From: RI-153 sp041391225
GTDB lineage: Bacteria; Chloroflexota; Anaerolineae; Caldilineales; Caldilineaceae
Direction of reading: 5' to 3'
Length of the DNA: 64,000 bases
Assembly: GCA_041391225.1 (NCBI GenBank)
Contig: JAWKOL010000025.1
Span: forward strand, 40,031 to 104,030
Position numbers and translations under genes: made by a program. The notes beneath the pieces were generated by a model, which saw only the letters and a program-made list of their open reading frames with translations, ran no database searches and was not told the DNA's origin. Below, piece by piece: positions 54,241-63,571 of the stretch (its first letter is position 1; each line of letters starts with the position of its first letter).

Positions 54241-57200
54241 CTAACGCTCCTCTGCCTGAGCAGCCAGTTCCAGTAGACGGGCGGCAGCGGCGTCGGGGTT
54301 GAGTTCGCCGTCGATCAACTGAGTTGTCACCGCGCGCAATGCGGCAAGGAAAGCTTGTCCGCGCGGCGTGGGGTAGGGGACGGCGGATGCCGCTTGCGCC
54401 GCGAAACGGGCGATGCGCGGGCGGCTGCCCATGTCCACCAACCGGTTCACCGGCACCAGATCGGCTTCGGTCATCAAGTAGTGTTGAGCGTCGACGCCGA
54501 GAAGGTAGGCGGCGAAGGCGATGGCCGCCTGTTGCGGCGCGCCGTCGGCCACGGCAAACGCGGCGGCGGGGAAGTAGATAACTTGGCTGTGCAACAGCGG
54601 CGTCGGCGCGCCCACAGGCCCAGCCGGGATCGCCATCACGTCGAGGACGTCGTCGCCTAGAGATTGACGCAGCGTGGGCAACAGCCGCGCCTCGCCGCTG
54701 AAATAGGCCAGCCGCCCAGCGGTGAAGAGCGAGAGCGCCCGATCTTCGTCTTCGCCCAGCAGGACGCCCGGTGTGCGTTGCGCCTGCACCAGCCAGGTGA
54801 ACCACGCAACCAACCCATCCTGCGAAGGCCACACCGCAGGCGCAGTCGGTGTCCCCAGAGGATCGGGCAACGGGTTGGGCGATCCGGCGAACGCGCCTAC
54901 GCCCCATAGCGCCTGTGTATTCTGGGTGAGCAGCGCCACACGACGGCCGATCTGCGCTTCGCTGAGCAGATCGGCCAGCGTAGCAGGCGTCGACTGGATG
55001 CGGCTGCGGTTGACGTAGATGGCGGTGGTGTCCACCGAAAGTGGCAGCGCGAAGATCCGACCGTCGGCGCGCACGCTGTCCAACGCGCTAGGCAGGATGG
55101 AGCGCAGGAAAGCGGCGTCGACGAAGCCGTCCACCGGCGCGAAGATGGACGACAGTGAGGCCGCCGCCAGTTGATCCGCCGAAGCGGCCGCGTCCACACC
55201 TGCCGCCATATCAGGCGTCCAATCTCCGCTGCCCAGGATCAGCCCGATCTCGTCTTCGGGCAGGGCGCGCGCCGCGGCCAGTGCCTGTTCGCGGCTGGCT
55301 GCCACTTCGTAGGCGATGGACACGTCGGAACAGGCGGCGTTGAAGCGGATCGCCAGTTCGGCCAGTGCGGCGGAGAAGCGTTCGTCGATGGGCGGCGTCC
55401 ACAACGTCACCTGACCGGCGCCGGCACACGTGACGGCGTCGGCGGTGGACGAGGCGACGCCCGTCGCCTGCTCGATCAGGGCGATCACCTCCTGAGCGGC
55501 TTCCGCCGGGGTGAGCACGCCGTTGCGCACCCACACGTAGCCGTCGCCGCCAAAGGCGATGAGGTTGCTCATGGTTGGCCGCGTCGACGCGAGGACGGCG
55601 TCGGCCAGTTGTTGGGCGTAGGCAGCGAGAATGGGGTGCGCGGTAACATCGACGGTGGCGTTGGCGGGCAGCGCGGTGGACACATCGGCCAGTAGACGCT
55701 GGGCCGGAGCGTCGGTGGCGTAGCGCATGAACTCCACCAGCGCGGGCAGGATCGTCTCGTCTAGACTGGTGACGGCGAACCCGTCGGCGGTGGCGAGTGG
55801 GCCGGCTTCGCCCTGCGGTCCACTGGGCAGTGTGGCCACGTCCACGGCGTCGGGGCCGAGCGCGTTGGAGAGGGTGGCGGCGATATCGGAAGGCGCAATG
55901 CGATAGGCGATGTCGCCGTCGACGAAGCGTTGGTCGAGTGTGGCGGCGTCGGGAGCGAGGACAAGCGCGCTGTTCTGTTCGGCGCGTTGCAGCCAGTCGA
56001 GCCAGCCAGTCAGCGCGGCTTCGTCCAGCACAATCGCGTCGCCCGGCGTCACCGGCGGCGCGCCGAAGGCAGAGAGGCCCCAGTAGAGATCGGCAAAATC
56101 CAGGGTGACGCCCAGCCGCGCCCCTCCTTCGGCCTGCAAAAGAAGATCCGACATGGAACGGGCGGCGACGTCGACCAAGTTGGTGTTGTAGATGAGCGCC
56201 TGTGTGCGCACCGAGATTGGCAGGCCGTAGAGTCGTTCATTGGATCGAAACGCGTTGAGCGCCAGGGGGCGGAAACGCTGGAGCACGTCCGGTTCCGCCG
56301 TCCCCTGGGCCGCGGTGAGCAGCGGGCCGACAGGACGCACGAAAGCGTCGCTGATCAACGCGGGCAGCGCGGTGTGAGGCAGCAAAACGAGATCAGGTCG
56401 GTCGCGGCCGGCTGCGTTGCGCAGACGCGCCGCGATTTCGTTTTCGGTCACGGCCTGGGCGCGCACGTAGATATTGGGGCAGTCCGCCGAGAAGGACGCC
56501 ACGATCTGGTCCAAGGCTGCGGCGCGGTCGCCTGTCCACGTGTGCCAGAGGGTGAAGTCACCTACGCTAAGACAGCGGTAACCGTCATCGGCAACGGTGG
56601 TTAAGCCGAGGGCCTCGTTGATGGCGATGGTTGCATCGGCGGCGGCGTCGGCAGGCGTCACCAGCCCTTCGAGGACGCGGGTATAGGCGTCGTTGCCCAG
56701 GCGGACGATGTCGCGCACCTGATCACTGAGTGGCAGCGCCACCGACGCCCGCGCCTGCTCGGAAAACGCTGCCACCACCGGCGACAGCCTGGCGTTGATG
56801 CGCACTCGGATGTTGGCGGGGATGCGCTCTGTCTGGCGCATGAAAGTTGTCTGCTGTTCGACATTGGTGAGAAAAGCGGCCAGATTCTGGGCCAGCGCCC
56901 GCTGCGGTGTGGATGATGCAGCGCTGAAGAGCAGGGCGTCGACGCCGAGCAGCGGCGCCGGGCTGCCCGTCGGCCCCGAAGGCAAGGACGCCACGCCTAC
57001 TCGGTCGGCGCCGAGATTCACCGCCAACTCGTTCCAGGCGGTAGAACGGTCGACGAGATAGCCAAGTTGACCGTCCTCGAACAGGGCGCGCAGGGCGCTT
57101 TGATCGTTGCTGAAGACGAAGGCGGGGATGGTCTGCGCCTGCGACAGCCAGTTGAGCCAGTTGGCGAAGCCGCCCTGGTTGAGAATGGCGCGCCCCTGCT

Positions 57201-57804
57201 CATCGAAGAGGCGACCGCCGAAGGCGCGCAGCCCCCAGTAGGCGCTCTCGAAGGTGGGGCTGAGGCCGATCTCCACGCCGGACTGTGCCTCTGTGAGCAG
57301 TTCGTCCAAGGTGGCGGCAGGATCGTCGACCAGAGACCGGTTGTAGTAGAGGCCGGAAGTCTGGAGCGTCATGGGCAGGCCGTAGAATTCACCGTCATAG
57401 CGCACAGCATCGAGCGAGGCGGGGAGAAAGCGCTCGCGCAGCGTGTCGTCTACGGTAATAGGCGCGATGAGCTTGGCCTGGGCCAGAGGGAGGATGTCCT
57501 CGCGCGGGGCCAGGAGCAAGTCGGGGCCGAAGCCGATACCAGCAGCCTCCTCGAAACGGGTGAGCAGATCGGCGGGCGGCACACGGGTCAGCGCGATTTT
57601 GGCATCGGGGTGGAGATCGGTGTAGCGCGCCACCACGTCGACGAGGACAGGCGTCTCCTCTTCGGGCCAGCTATGCCAGACGAGGATCGAGCCGCTTGGG
57701 TCTGCGGGCGGTGGGATCAGCTCAAGGTACGTCGTGCGCCCGGTGAGGACGACGGCAATGATGACGATGGATGAGAGAAATAGGATCTTGAGACGTTGTA
57801 GCAT
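54241..57804 (-). CDS. Membrane-anchored protein with three tandem solute-binding (MalE-like) domains
   Basis: 1187 residues. One N-terminal anchor or signal helix (6-22) is followed by three consecutive copies of an extracellular solute-binding-protein domain: about 38-400, 413-800 and 812-1187. Each copy repeats the same landmarks: LVWHSW / TLWHTW / TLWTPP at the start; then YGLPMTLQTSGLYYN / YGLPISVRTQALIYN / FALPLSVDTTAIYVN; YWGLRAFGG / YWGLSAFGA / LWGVGAFAG; LPSGPTGSPAPLL / LPSGPQGEAGPLA / IPAGPVGAPTPLL; ending TPADAA / TPAEAA / NPDAAA. No permease or ATPase is adjacent. The gene is coupled to an MscS channel. I know of no described protein of this form. Intact over 3.5 kb, unlike many neighbours. 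Confidence 0.9.
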   Translation of the reverse strand: MLQRLKILFLSSIVIIAVVLTGRTTYLELIPPPADPSGSILVWHSWPEEETPVLVDVVARYTDLHPDAKIALTRVPPADLLTRFEEAAGIGFGPDLLLAPREDILPLAQAKLIAPITVDDTLRERFLPASLDAVRYDGEFYGLPMTLQTSGLYYNRSLVDDPAATLDELLTEAQSGVEIGLSPTFESAYWGLRAFGGRLFDEQGRAILNQGGFANWLNWLSQAQTIPAFVFSNDQSALRALFEDGQLGYLVDRSTAWNELAVNLGADRVGVASLPSGPTGSPAPLLGVDALLFSAASSTPQRALAQNLAAFLTNVEQQTTFMRQTERIPANIRVRINARLSPVVAAFSEQARASVALPLSDQVRDIVRLGNDAYTRVLEGLVTPADAAADATIAINEALGLTTVADDGYRCLSVGDFTLWHTWTGDRAAALDQIVASFSADCPNIYVRAQAVTENEIAARLRNAAGRDRPDLVLLPHTALPALISDAFVRPVGPLLTAAQGTAEPDVLQRFRPLALNAFRSNERLYGLPISVRTQALIYNTNLVDVAARSMSDLLLQAEGGARLGVTLDFADLYWGLSAFGAPPVTPGDAIVLDEAALTGWLDWLQRAEQNSALVLAPDAATLDQRFVDGDIAYRIAPSDIAATLSNALGPDAVDVATLPSGPQGEAGPLATADGFAVTSLDETILPALVEFMRYATDAPAQRLLADVSTALPANATVDVTAHPILAAYAQQLADAVLASTRPTMSNLIAFGGDGYVWVRNGVLTPAEAAQEVIALIEQATGVASSTADAVTCAGAGQVTLWTPPIDERFSAALAELAIRFNAACSDVSIAYEVAASREQALAAARALPEDEIGLILGSGDWTPDMAAGVDAAASADQLAAASLSSIFAPVDGFVDAAFLRSILPSALDSVRADGRIFALPLSVDTTAIYVNRSRIQSTPATLADLLSEAQIGRRVALLTQNTQALWGVGAFAGSPNPLPDPLGTPTAPAVWPSQDGLVAWFTWLVQAQRTPGVLLGEDEDRALSLFTAGRLAYFSGEARLLPTLRQSLGDDVLDVMAIPAGPVGAPTPLLHSQVIYFPAAAFAVADGAPQQAAIAFAAYLLGVDAQHYLMTEADLVPVNRLVDMGSRPRIARFAAQAASAVPYPTPRGQAFLAALRAVTTQLIDGELNPDAAAARLLELAAQAEER

Positions 57805-58223
57805 GGTAGAGAGGCGAATGACGACGGACAGACAGAATCTATCGTTTCAGAGACACGGATTTTTGGACACGGACTTTCAGGATTTTTGGGAGGCAGAATT
57901 GCGGATTGCGGATTGCGGATTGCGGATTGCGGATTGCGGATTGCGGATTGCGAACACGATTGTCACCTGTATACCTGCAACTTGCAACCTCTGCCTTTTG
58001 CCTTGAGCATACCCCACGTACACGCTTGCGCCCAAATTCACGAGAGATGGACAATTCGCGTTTCTGTGCAATTGTGCGACAAAATACCGCACGTCGTTAG
58101 CGAAGACAGTATGATGGCTGCATTCGTCGAATTGCGGTGCCTGGTGATTGGTGGCTTGGCAGATCTCGCTTCTGCCCCAATCACCAGTCACTAATCACCA
58201 ATCACCGGAAAGCGGGAGAAACC
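57805..58223. repeat. Non-coding interval with a 7-base tandem repeat
   Basis: 419 bases without a gene. About eight copies of GCGGATT run at 57900-57954. The preceding stretch iterates CACGGATTTTTGG/CACGGACTTTCAGG, a degenerate relative. The palindrome at 58142-58206 is listed separately. The promoter of the triple-domain gene should be here but no clear hexamers were found. Confidence 0.7.
58142..58206. repeat. Palindrome of the GGTGATTGG/GGGGCAGA family
   Basis: TGGTGATTGGTGGCTTGGCAGA-like left arm (58142-58163) faces TCTGCCCCAATCACCAGTCA then CTAATCACCAATCACC (58171-58206). Imperfect, with a short loop CTCGCT. It ends about 10 bases before the ribosome-binding site of the next gene. Confidence 0.7.
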
Positions 58224-58682
58224 ATGCAGTTGACTATCAACGGCAATCAAGTGGACGTGGCCGACGGCGCCGGGCGCATGTTGCTCTGGGTGCTACGCGA
58301 TGAACTGGGGATGACGGGGACGCGCTTCGGCTGTGGTGCGGGCATCTGTGGCGCCTGCACCGTCCACGTAGACGGGGTGGCGACGCGCGCCTGTGTCACA
58401 CCGCTGGCGCTGGCCGAAGGCAAGGAGATCCGCACCATCGAAGGGCTGGCCGAAGGCGATGTGCTCCATCCCGTGCAGCAGGCGTTCATCGATCAGCAGG
58501 TTCCGCAGTGCGGCTGGTGCATGAGCGGCCAGATCATGACGGCGGCGGCTTTCCTCGACGCCAACCCCAGCCCAAGCGACGATGACATTGTAGAAGCGAT
58601 GGGGAACAACTACTGCCGCTGCGGCTGCTACGTGCGGATCAAAGAGGCCGTGAGGCAGGCGGCGGGGCAAGAAGTAGGATGA
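58224..58682 (+). CDS. 2Fe-2S subunit of a xanthine-oxidase-family dehydrogenase (IorA/CoxS type)
   Basis: 152 residues. The N-terminal ferredoxin cluster is CGAGICGACTVHVDG (Cys 36, 41, 44 region) with a fourth Cys in TRACVTPL. The second cluster is CGWCMSGQI...CRCGCYVRI. Both 2Fe-2S sites are complete. Length is normal for the IorA branch (isoquinoline 1-oxidoreductase or aldehyde dehydrogenase alpha subunit). GGGAGAAACC precedes ATG 58224. The large subunit follows at 151 bases. There is no FAD subunit, typical of cytochrome-linked IorAB enzymes. Confidence 0.94.
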   Translation: MQLTINGNQVDVADGAGRMLLWVLRDELGMTGTRFGCGAGICGACTVHVDGVATRACVTPLALAEGKEIRTIEGLAEGDVLHPVQQAFIDQQVPQCGWCMSGQIMTAAAFLDANPSPSDDDIVEAMGNNYCRCGCYVRIKEAVRQAAGQEVG

Positions 58683-58833
58683 ATGATGAAGAAAGATTGG
58701 GTAGAGGATGGATCGGGGTGATTGGAATCCTGATGGGTTGAGTGGGGCTTCTCTCCCGCAAAGATCCCGATCAAAAAGTGACTCGCTGTACACAATCATC
58801 AATCATCATTCATTGTTTTCAGGAGGATCAGAC

Positions 58834-61049
58834 ATGAGTACAGATCAGAAAACTTCCAAGCCCAAACGCCGCTGGCGACCGACGCGGCGTGGCTTTTTGA
58901 TTGGCGCGGGTGTGGCCGGGGTGGGCGTGGCGCTGGGCATCGGCTTCGGTGTCCCCTACGGACGGCTGCAACTGGCGCGATGTTGGACAATGCTTCGGGG
59001 CCGGGCGGCTTCGACGCGGAACCGTGGATGTGGTTCGAGATCACACCCGATAACCAGATTCGGCTCTACGTGAGCAAAGTAGAGATGGGACAGGGCATCC
59101 ACACGGCGCTGGCGCAGATCGGCGCTGAGGAACTGGGCCTCGAACTTTCTCAGTTGGAATTGCGCCAGGCCACCACCCACGTCGGCCCCGCCGACGGGAT
59201 GGGCACGGCGGGCAGCAGCTCGGTGACGTCGGTCTACGATCCGCTGCGGCAGGCGGCGGCGACGTTGCGCGAAATGTTACGCGCCGAAGCGGCGACGGCG
59301 TTGGGCGTGCCCGCTGATCAACTCGTGCTGGATGGGGCGAGCTTTGCCGTAGCCGGTGACGCAAGCAAGCGCATGACTTTTGGCGAGATCGTGGCCCATC
59401 ACCAGCAGCGCGCCGGTGACGAGTGGGACACGGTGGAGGGCGCGCCGCTCAAGTCCGCCGACGAATTCACCGTCATCGGGCAGTCGGCGCCGCGCATCGA
59501 CATCCCCGCCAAGGTGACCGGCGCGGCCGGCTACGGCTACGACATGCGCATGGACGGCATGGCCTACGGCGCGGTGTGGCGATCCGCCACGCTGGAAGGC
59601 AAGTTGACCAGCGCCGCAGCAGGTGACGCGACAGCGGTTGACGGTGTGGAACAGGTGGTGATTCAGGACGGCTTCGCCGGCGTGGTGGCGTCTTCGCGGG
59701 CGGCGGCGCACGACGCGGTGGGCCGCCTCGAAGTGGCGTGGGACGAGGGCAAACGCTGGCAGCAAGCCGAACTCGACGAGTTGATCACCGTGGGCAACGG
59801 CAACGGCGTGGTGATCCAGAAAGAAGGCAACGCGCCGCGCCTGCTGGGCGAGGAGACCACGATCAAGGCAGAGTACCGATCACCGCTGGCCGCGCACTCA
59901 TCTATGGAGACACAGGCAGCGTTGGCCCACGTCACCGCGGACTAGGCCACGATCTGGGTATCCACCCAGGCGCAGGGTAGCATCCAGGGGCAGATCGCCG
60001 ACGCGCTGGGCATGGACCAGGCGCAGGTGGAGATCATCCCCACCTATCTGGGCGGCGGCTTTGGGCGCAAAGTCGGCGCAGATGCGGCGCTGGAAGCGGC
60101 GATCCTCTCCAAAGCAGCAGGCAAGCCGGTGCATGTGGGCTGGGATCGCACCGAAGAGATGCGCAACGGCTACTTCCGCCCGCCCACCCACAGCGTCCTC
60201 TACGCTCGGTTGGACGACGGCGGGCGACTGACGGCGATTGAGCATCGCCAGGCCAGCAGCGATGTGGCCTTTTCCATGTTGCCCGGCTTCGTGGCCAACA
60301 TCATGGGCGCTGACTTTGGGGCGTGGCGCGGCGGCACGATCCACTACGGCGGCATCGCCAACCGGCAAGCCACAGCCTGGCACGTCCCCTTGCCGGTGCG
60401 TACGGGCTGGTGGCGTGGATTGGGCCTGCTGGCCAACACCTTCGCCATCGAGAGTTTCATGGACGAAGTTGCGCACGTCGCAGGGCAAGATCCGCTGGCC
60501 TTCCGCCTGGCCCACCTGGCCGATGACGATCACGGACGACGTATGGCGGCTGTCCTTGAGCGGGCGGCTGCAATGGCCGACTGGGGGCGCTCCATGCCCG
60601 CCGGCCACGGTTTGGGCATCGCCTGCTGCACCGACGTGGACACGGTGGTGGCGCAGGTGGCCGAGGTTTCACTGGGCGAAAGCGGCAACGTCCGCGTCCA
60701 CAACGTGTGGGCGGCCATGGACCCCGGCCTGGTGATCAACCCTAACGGCGCGGCGGCGCAGGTGGAAGGATCGGTGATGATGGCGCTCAGTTCCACCCTG
60801 CTGGAAGAAGTGACCATCGTCGACGGCGAAGTATCGGTGCGTAACTTCGACCGCTACCCGTTGCTGACGATGAAGGAAGCGCCTCACGTAGAAGTGGCCC
60901 TGCTCGAAGCGCCGGATCGGCGTCCGCGTGGCGTGGGCGAGCCGCCGATGGGTCCCGTAGCGGCGGCGGTGGCCAACGGTCTGTTCGCGGCGACGGAAAA
61001 ACGCGTGCGCCAGATGCCGTTCACGGCGGAGCGGATCGCGGCGGCGTAA
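58834..61049 (+). CDS. Molybdopterin-binding large subunit (IorB/CoxL-like; one frameshift and one in-frame stop)
   Basis: About 735 residues. The Tat signal RPTRRGFLIGAGVAGVGVAL points to export with its partner. The frame shifts near 58980 (LQLAR then MLDNASGPGGFDAEPWMWFE). The main part carries VSKVEMGQGIHTALAQIGAE, TYLGGGFGRKVGADAALEAA, the FRPPTHS region, and the C-terminal GEPPMGPVAAAVANGLFAAT (catalytic Glu region). An in-frame TAG at 59943-59945 (HVTAD-stop-ATIWVSTQAQ) interrupts it in the same frame. Family members have an ordinary residue there. Either a nonsense mutation, a base error or readthrough. All cofactor regions flanking are conserved. Confidence 0.88.
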
Positions 61050-61064
61050 AAACGACGAGGGACG

Positions 61065-61095
61065 ACAGGGGCAGAAGCGCAATCTGCCCCTGTCA
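61065..61095. repeat. 12-bp hairpin, GGGGCAGA core
   Basis: GACAGGGGCAGA (61065-61076) and TCTGCCCCTGTC (61084-61095), perfect with a 7-base loop, followed by ACCAATCACCAATCCCC. The last member of the family in the window. Downstream of the molybdenum-enzyme gene and 31 bases before the next start. Confidence 0.75.
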
Positions 61096-61126
61096 CCAAT
61101 CACCAATCCCCACCCAGGATGTACGC

Positions 61127-62074
61127 ATGACCAACATCCACGACAGCGGTTACAAGATCCTCTTCTCGAATCGCACCATCTTTCGCCAGTTGATGGAGAC
61201 CTTTGTCGCCCAACCGTGGGTGCGTCAAGTCGACTTCGAACGCGCCGAACGCGTGGACAAATCGTTCGTCTCAGAAGACTATCAGACGAGCGAAAGTGAT
61301 CTCATCTACCGGCTGCCCTGGGGAGACGATGAGCTTTACGTCTATGTGCTTTTGGAGTTTCAATCCTCGGTAGACAACTGGATGGCGTTGAGGATGCTCA
61401 ACTACATCACCAATTTCTACATGGCGTGGCGCAAGGAGCACAAAGACGCAAAAAAGCTGCCGCCGATCTTCCCGCTGCTATTGTATAATGGAGACGATCA
61501 CTGGTCTGCGGTACAGACGATGGATGAGTTGGTGGAAGCCGAGCCTGCGTTGGAGGATTACGCAATTGGTTTCCGCTACTTCAAACTGGCGACCAACGAA
61601 TTCAGCCAAGAGCAGTTGCTGGGCATCCAGAACATCGTTTCCACGCTCTTCCTGGCCGAATCCAGACCAGATATCGATCTCTTGACAGCTCAATTTCTGT
61701 CCCTTTTCGAGCGTGAAGAAGACAGGCAAGCCATCTCGCTCTTCTTCAACTGGTTCAGACAATTGGCCGTGCATAAGCGATTGAGAGCCGAAGACTTCAC
61801 TTCGCTTTCAGAAGCTTACCGATCTGCCGAGGAGGTCAAAAGTATGTTACAGAAAACGTTCGAGCAATGGTATCAAGAGGGTCGCGAAGAAGGTCGCGAA
61901 GAAGGTCGTGAAGAAGGCATCGAAGAAGGCATCGAAGCAGAACGCGCCAACATTGCACGCACGATGCACAACCACGGATTTGCGCTCAATGTCATCGCCG
62001 ACATCACCGGCCTTACCGAGGACGAACTCATGGCGATCTTCGCATCACCGCCGCCTGAGGACGCGACGCACTAA
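61127..62074 (+). CDS. Rpn-family (YhgA-like) PD-(D/E)XK nuclease
   Basis: 315 residues. The N-terminal part (HDSGYKILFSNRTIFRQLME) and the catalytic core SDLIYRLPWGDDELYVYVLL then EFQSSVD (Asp...Glu-x-Gln, PD-(D/E)XK) match Rpn recombination-promoting nucleases, formerly called transposase_31. The tail has a run of GREE/GIEE units (about 264-282) as in many Rpn genes, encoded by a DNA repeat (GAAGGTCGC). It ends with a small helical domain. Not part of an insertion sequence: no terminal repeats were found around it. Intact. Confidence 0.93.
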   Translation: MTNIHDSGYKILFSNRTIFRQLMETFVAQPWVRQVDFERAERVDKSFVSEDYQTSESDLIYRLPWGDDELYVYVLLEFQSSVDNWMALRMLNYITNFYMAWRKEHKDAKKLPPIFPLLLYNGDDHWSAVQTMDELVEAEPALEDYAIGFRYFKLATNEFSQEQLLGIQNIVSTLFLAESRPDIDLLTAQFLSLFEREEDRQAISLFFNWFRQLAVHKRLRAEDFTSLSEAYRSAEEVKSMLQKTFEQWYQEGREEGREEGREEGIEEGIEAERANIARTMHNHGFALNVIADITGLTEDELMAIFASPPPEDATH

Positions 62075-62121
62075 GGTCCGAACAACCCACTCACCCATCA
62101 TCTCGCAGCACGGAGGATCTC

Positions 62122-63321
62122 ATGGATCAGCCCACCGTTCTCTGCCTTGCCAGCTACTTCAAGGGCAACGCCTTCATGCGTATGTGTAAGCGATTGGGCG
62201 CGCGGGTGATCCTGGTGGCGAAGGACAACCTACAAGACGAACGCTGGGCACGCGAGAGCATCGACGAGATCTTCTTTATGCCTGATCTGACGAAGCGGCC
62301 AGACATCGTCTACGCTGTCAGCTACCTGGCGCGGGATCGGGCGGTGGATCGCATCGTGCCGCTGGACGACTACGATGTGGAGACAGCGGCGGCGCTGCGC
62401 GAACATCTGCGCACACCGGGCATGGGCGACACCACGGCCCGCTACTTCCGCGACAAGCTGGCGATGCGCGTGCAAGCGCGCGACAGTGGAATTGCTGTGC
62501 CGGAATTTGTCCACGTGCTCAACTACGACAGGCTGCGCGCCTTTATGGCGTCGGTGACCCCACCGTGGGTGCTCAAGCCGCGATCCGAGGCAGGATCGGT
62601 AGGGATCAAGAAGGTCCACAACAGCGAGGAAGTATGGCGGGCGCTGGATATGCTGGGCGACCGGCAATCGTTCTATGTGCTGGAGCAGTTCGTACCCGGC
62701 GACGTCTACCACGTGGACAGCATCATCTCGGAGCGACAGGTGCTCTTCAACATTGCGCACCGCTACGGCAAGCCGCCCATGCAGGTATTCCAAGGCGGTG
62801 GCATCTTCACCACGCGCACCCAGCCCTACGATGATCTTGAAACGCAGGCGATCTTTGCCCTCAACCGGCAGGTGATCGAATCTTTGGGCATGGTGCGCGG
62901 GGTGACGCACGCCGAATTCATCCGCGCCGAAGCCGATGGGCGATTCTACTTCTTGGAAGCAGCGGCGCGTGTAGGTGGGGCCAACATCGACGAACTGGTA
63001 GCCGCGGCGACGGGGATCAACCTGTGGGAAGAGTGGGCGCAGATCGAACTGGCCCACCTGCGCCGTGAACCCTACGAACTCAAACCCTATCGCCAGGAGT
63101 ACGCCGGCCTGATCCTCTGCCTGGCGCACCAGGAATGGCCCGATCTCAGTGCATACAACGATCCCGAAATCGTATGGCGCTTGGCGCACAAAGAACACCA
63201 CGCCGGCCTGATCGTAGCGTCGGCGTCGCACGAGCAGGTGGCAGCGTTGCTACAGAGTTACGAACAGCGCTTCGCCGAAGATTTCCTGGCCGTGTTGCCC
63301 CCTTCTGACAAACCCAGTTAG
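62122..63321 (+). CDS. ATP-grasp enzyme
   Basis: 399 residues. The N-terminal Rossmann-like part (VLCLASYFKGNAFMRMCKRL, VILVAKDN) is followed by the ATP-grasp fold with PWVLKPRSEAGSVGIKKV (ATP-binding Lys and Gly loop), YVLEQFVPGDVYHVDSIISE and FYFLEAAARVGGANIDELVA (metal Glu and Asn). It resembles the biotin-carboxylase-like/ligase group that makes amide bonds on small acids. Substrate unknown. It follows the Rpn gene by 47 bases. Start ATG 62122 is preceded by GGAGGATCTC. Confidence 0.92.
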   Translation: MDQPTVLCLASYFKGNAFMRMCKRLGARVILVAKDNLQDERWARESIDEIFFMPDLTKRPDIVYAVSYLARDRAVDRIVPLDDYDVETAAALREHLRTPGMGDTTARYFRDKLAMRVQARDSGIAVPEFVHVLNYDRLRAFMASVTPPWVLKPRSEAGSVGIKKVHNSEEVWRALDMLGDRQSFYVLEQFVPGDVYHVDSIISERQVLFNIAHRYGKPPMQVFQGGGIFTTRTQPYDDLETQAIFALNRQVIESLGMVRGVTHAEFIRAEADGRFYFLEAAARVGGANIDELVAAATGINLWEEWAQIELAHLRREPYELKPYRQEYAGLILCLAHQEWPDLSAYNDPEIVWRLAHKEHHAGLIVASASHEQVAALLQSYEQRFAEDFLAVLPPSDKPS

Positions 63322-63354
63322 GTTCCCTCTCAGTTTCTTCACCCCTCATTTGCC

Positions 63355-63447
63355 TTAGTAACTGTCCGTTTTTAAGTTAGCGGTTTCGCATTAGACACTG
63401 GTTCAGATGAGATCCAAACCGCTAAGTTGTTTACGGACAGTTACTAA
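63355..63447. mobile_element. 93-bp MITE-like element with terminal inverted repeats
   Basis: TTAGTAACTGTCCGT at the left end is perfectly complementary to the right end ACGGACAGTTACTAA. A second inner pair (AGTTAGCGGTTT with AAACCGCTAAGTT) makes almost the whole unit palindromic. GCC flanks both ends, a possible 3-bp target duplication. No ORF inside. Looks like a non-autonomous insertion mobilised by a transposase elsewhere. Confidence 0.65.
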
Positions 63448-63571
63448 GCCTCTCCATTTCACATATTGAGGCGACGCCTGAATTTCGTAGGGCCGTTTCG
63501 GGTACGTAAAATTTATAGTATATGACCACCACAACCACCTTCCCATCGATTCGAACATAGGGATACCTGCA

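Noticed and set aside
53030..54907. 625-codon minus-strand frame overlapping mscS and the triple-domain gene
   Set aside because: It is an alternative frame of two well-supported genes; composition is Arg/Ala-rich without domains.
57897..57954. Possible CRISPR array (regular GCGGATT units)
   Set aside because: The units are contiguous 7-mers without spacers, and no cas gene is in the window.
61127..62074. Transposase or insertion sequence (older name transposase_31)
   Set aside because: The protein is an Rpn-type nuclease; no terminal inverted repeats or target duplications were found around it.
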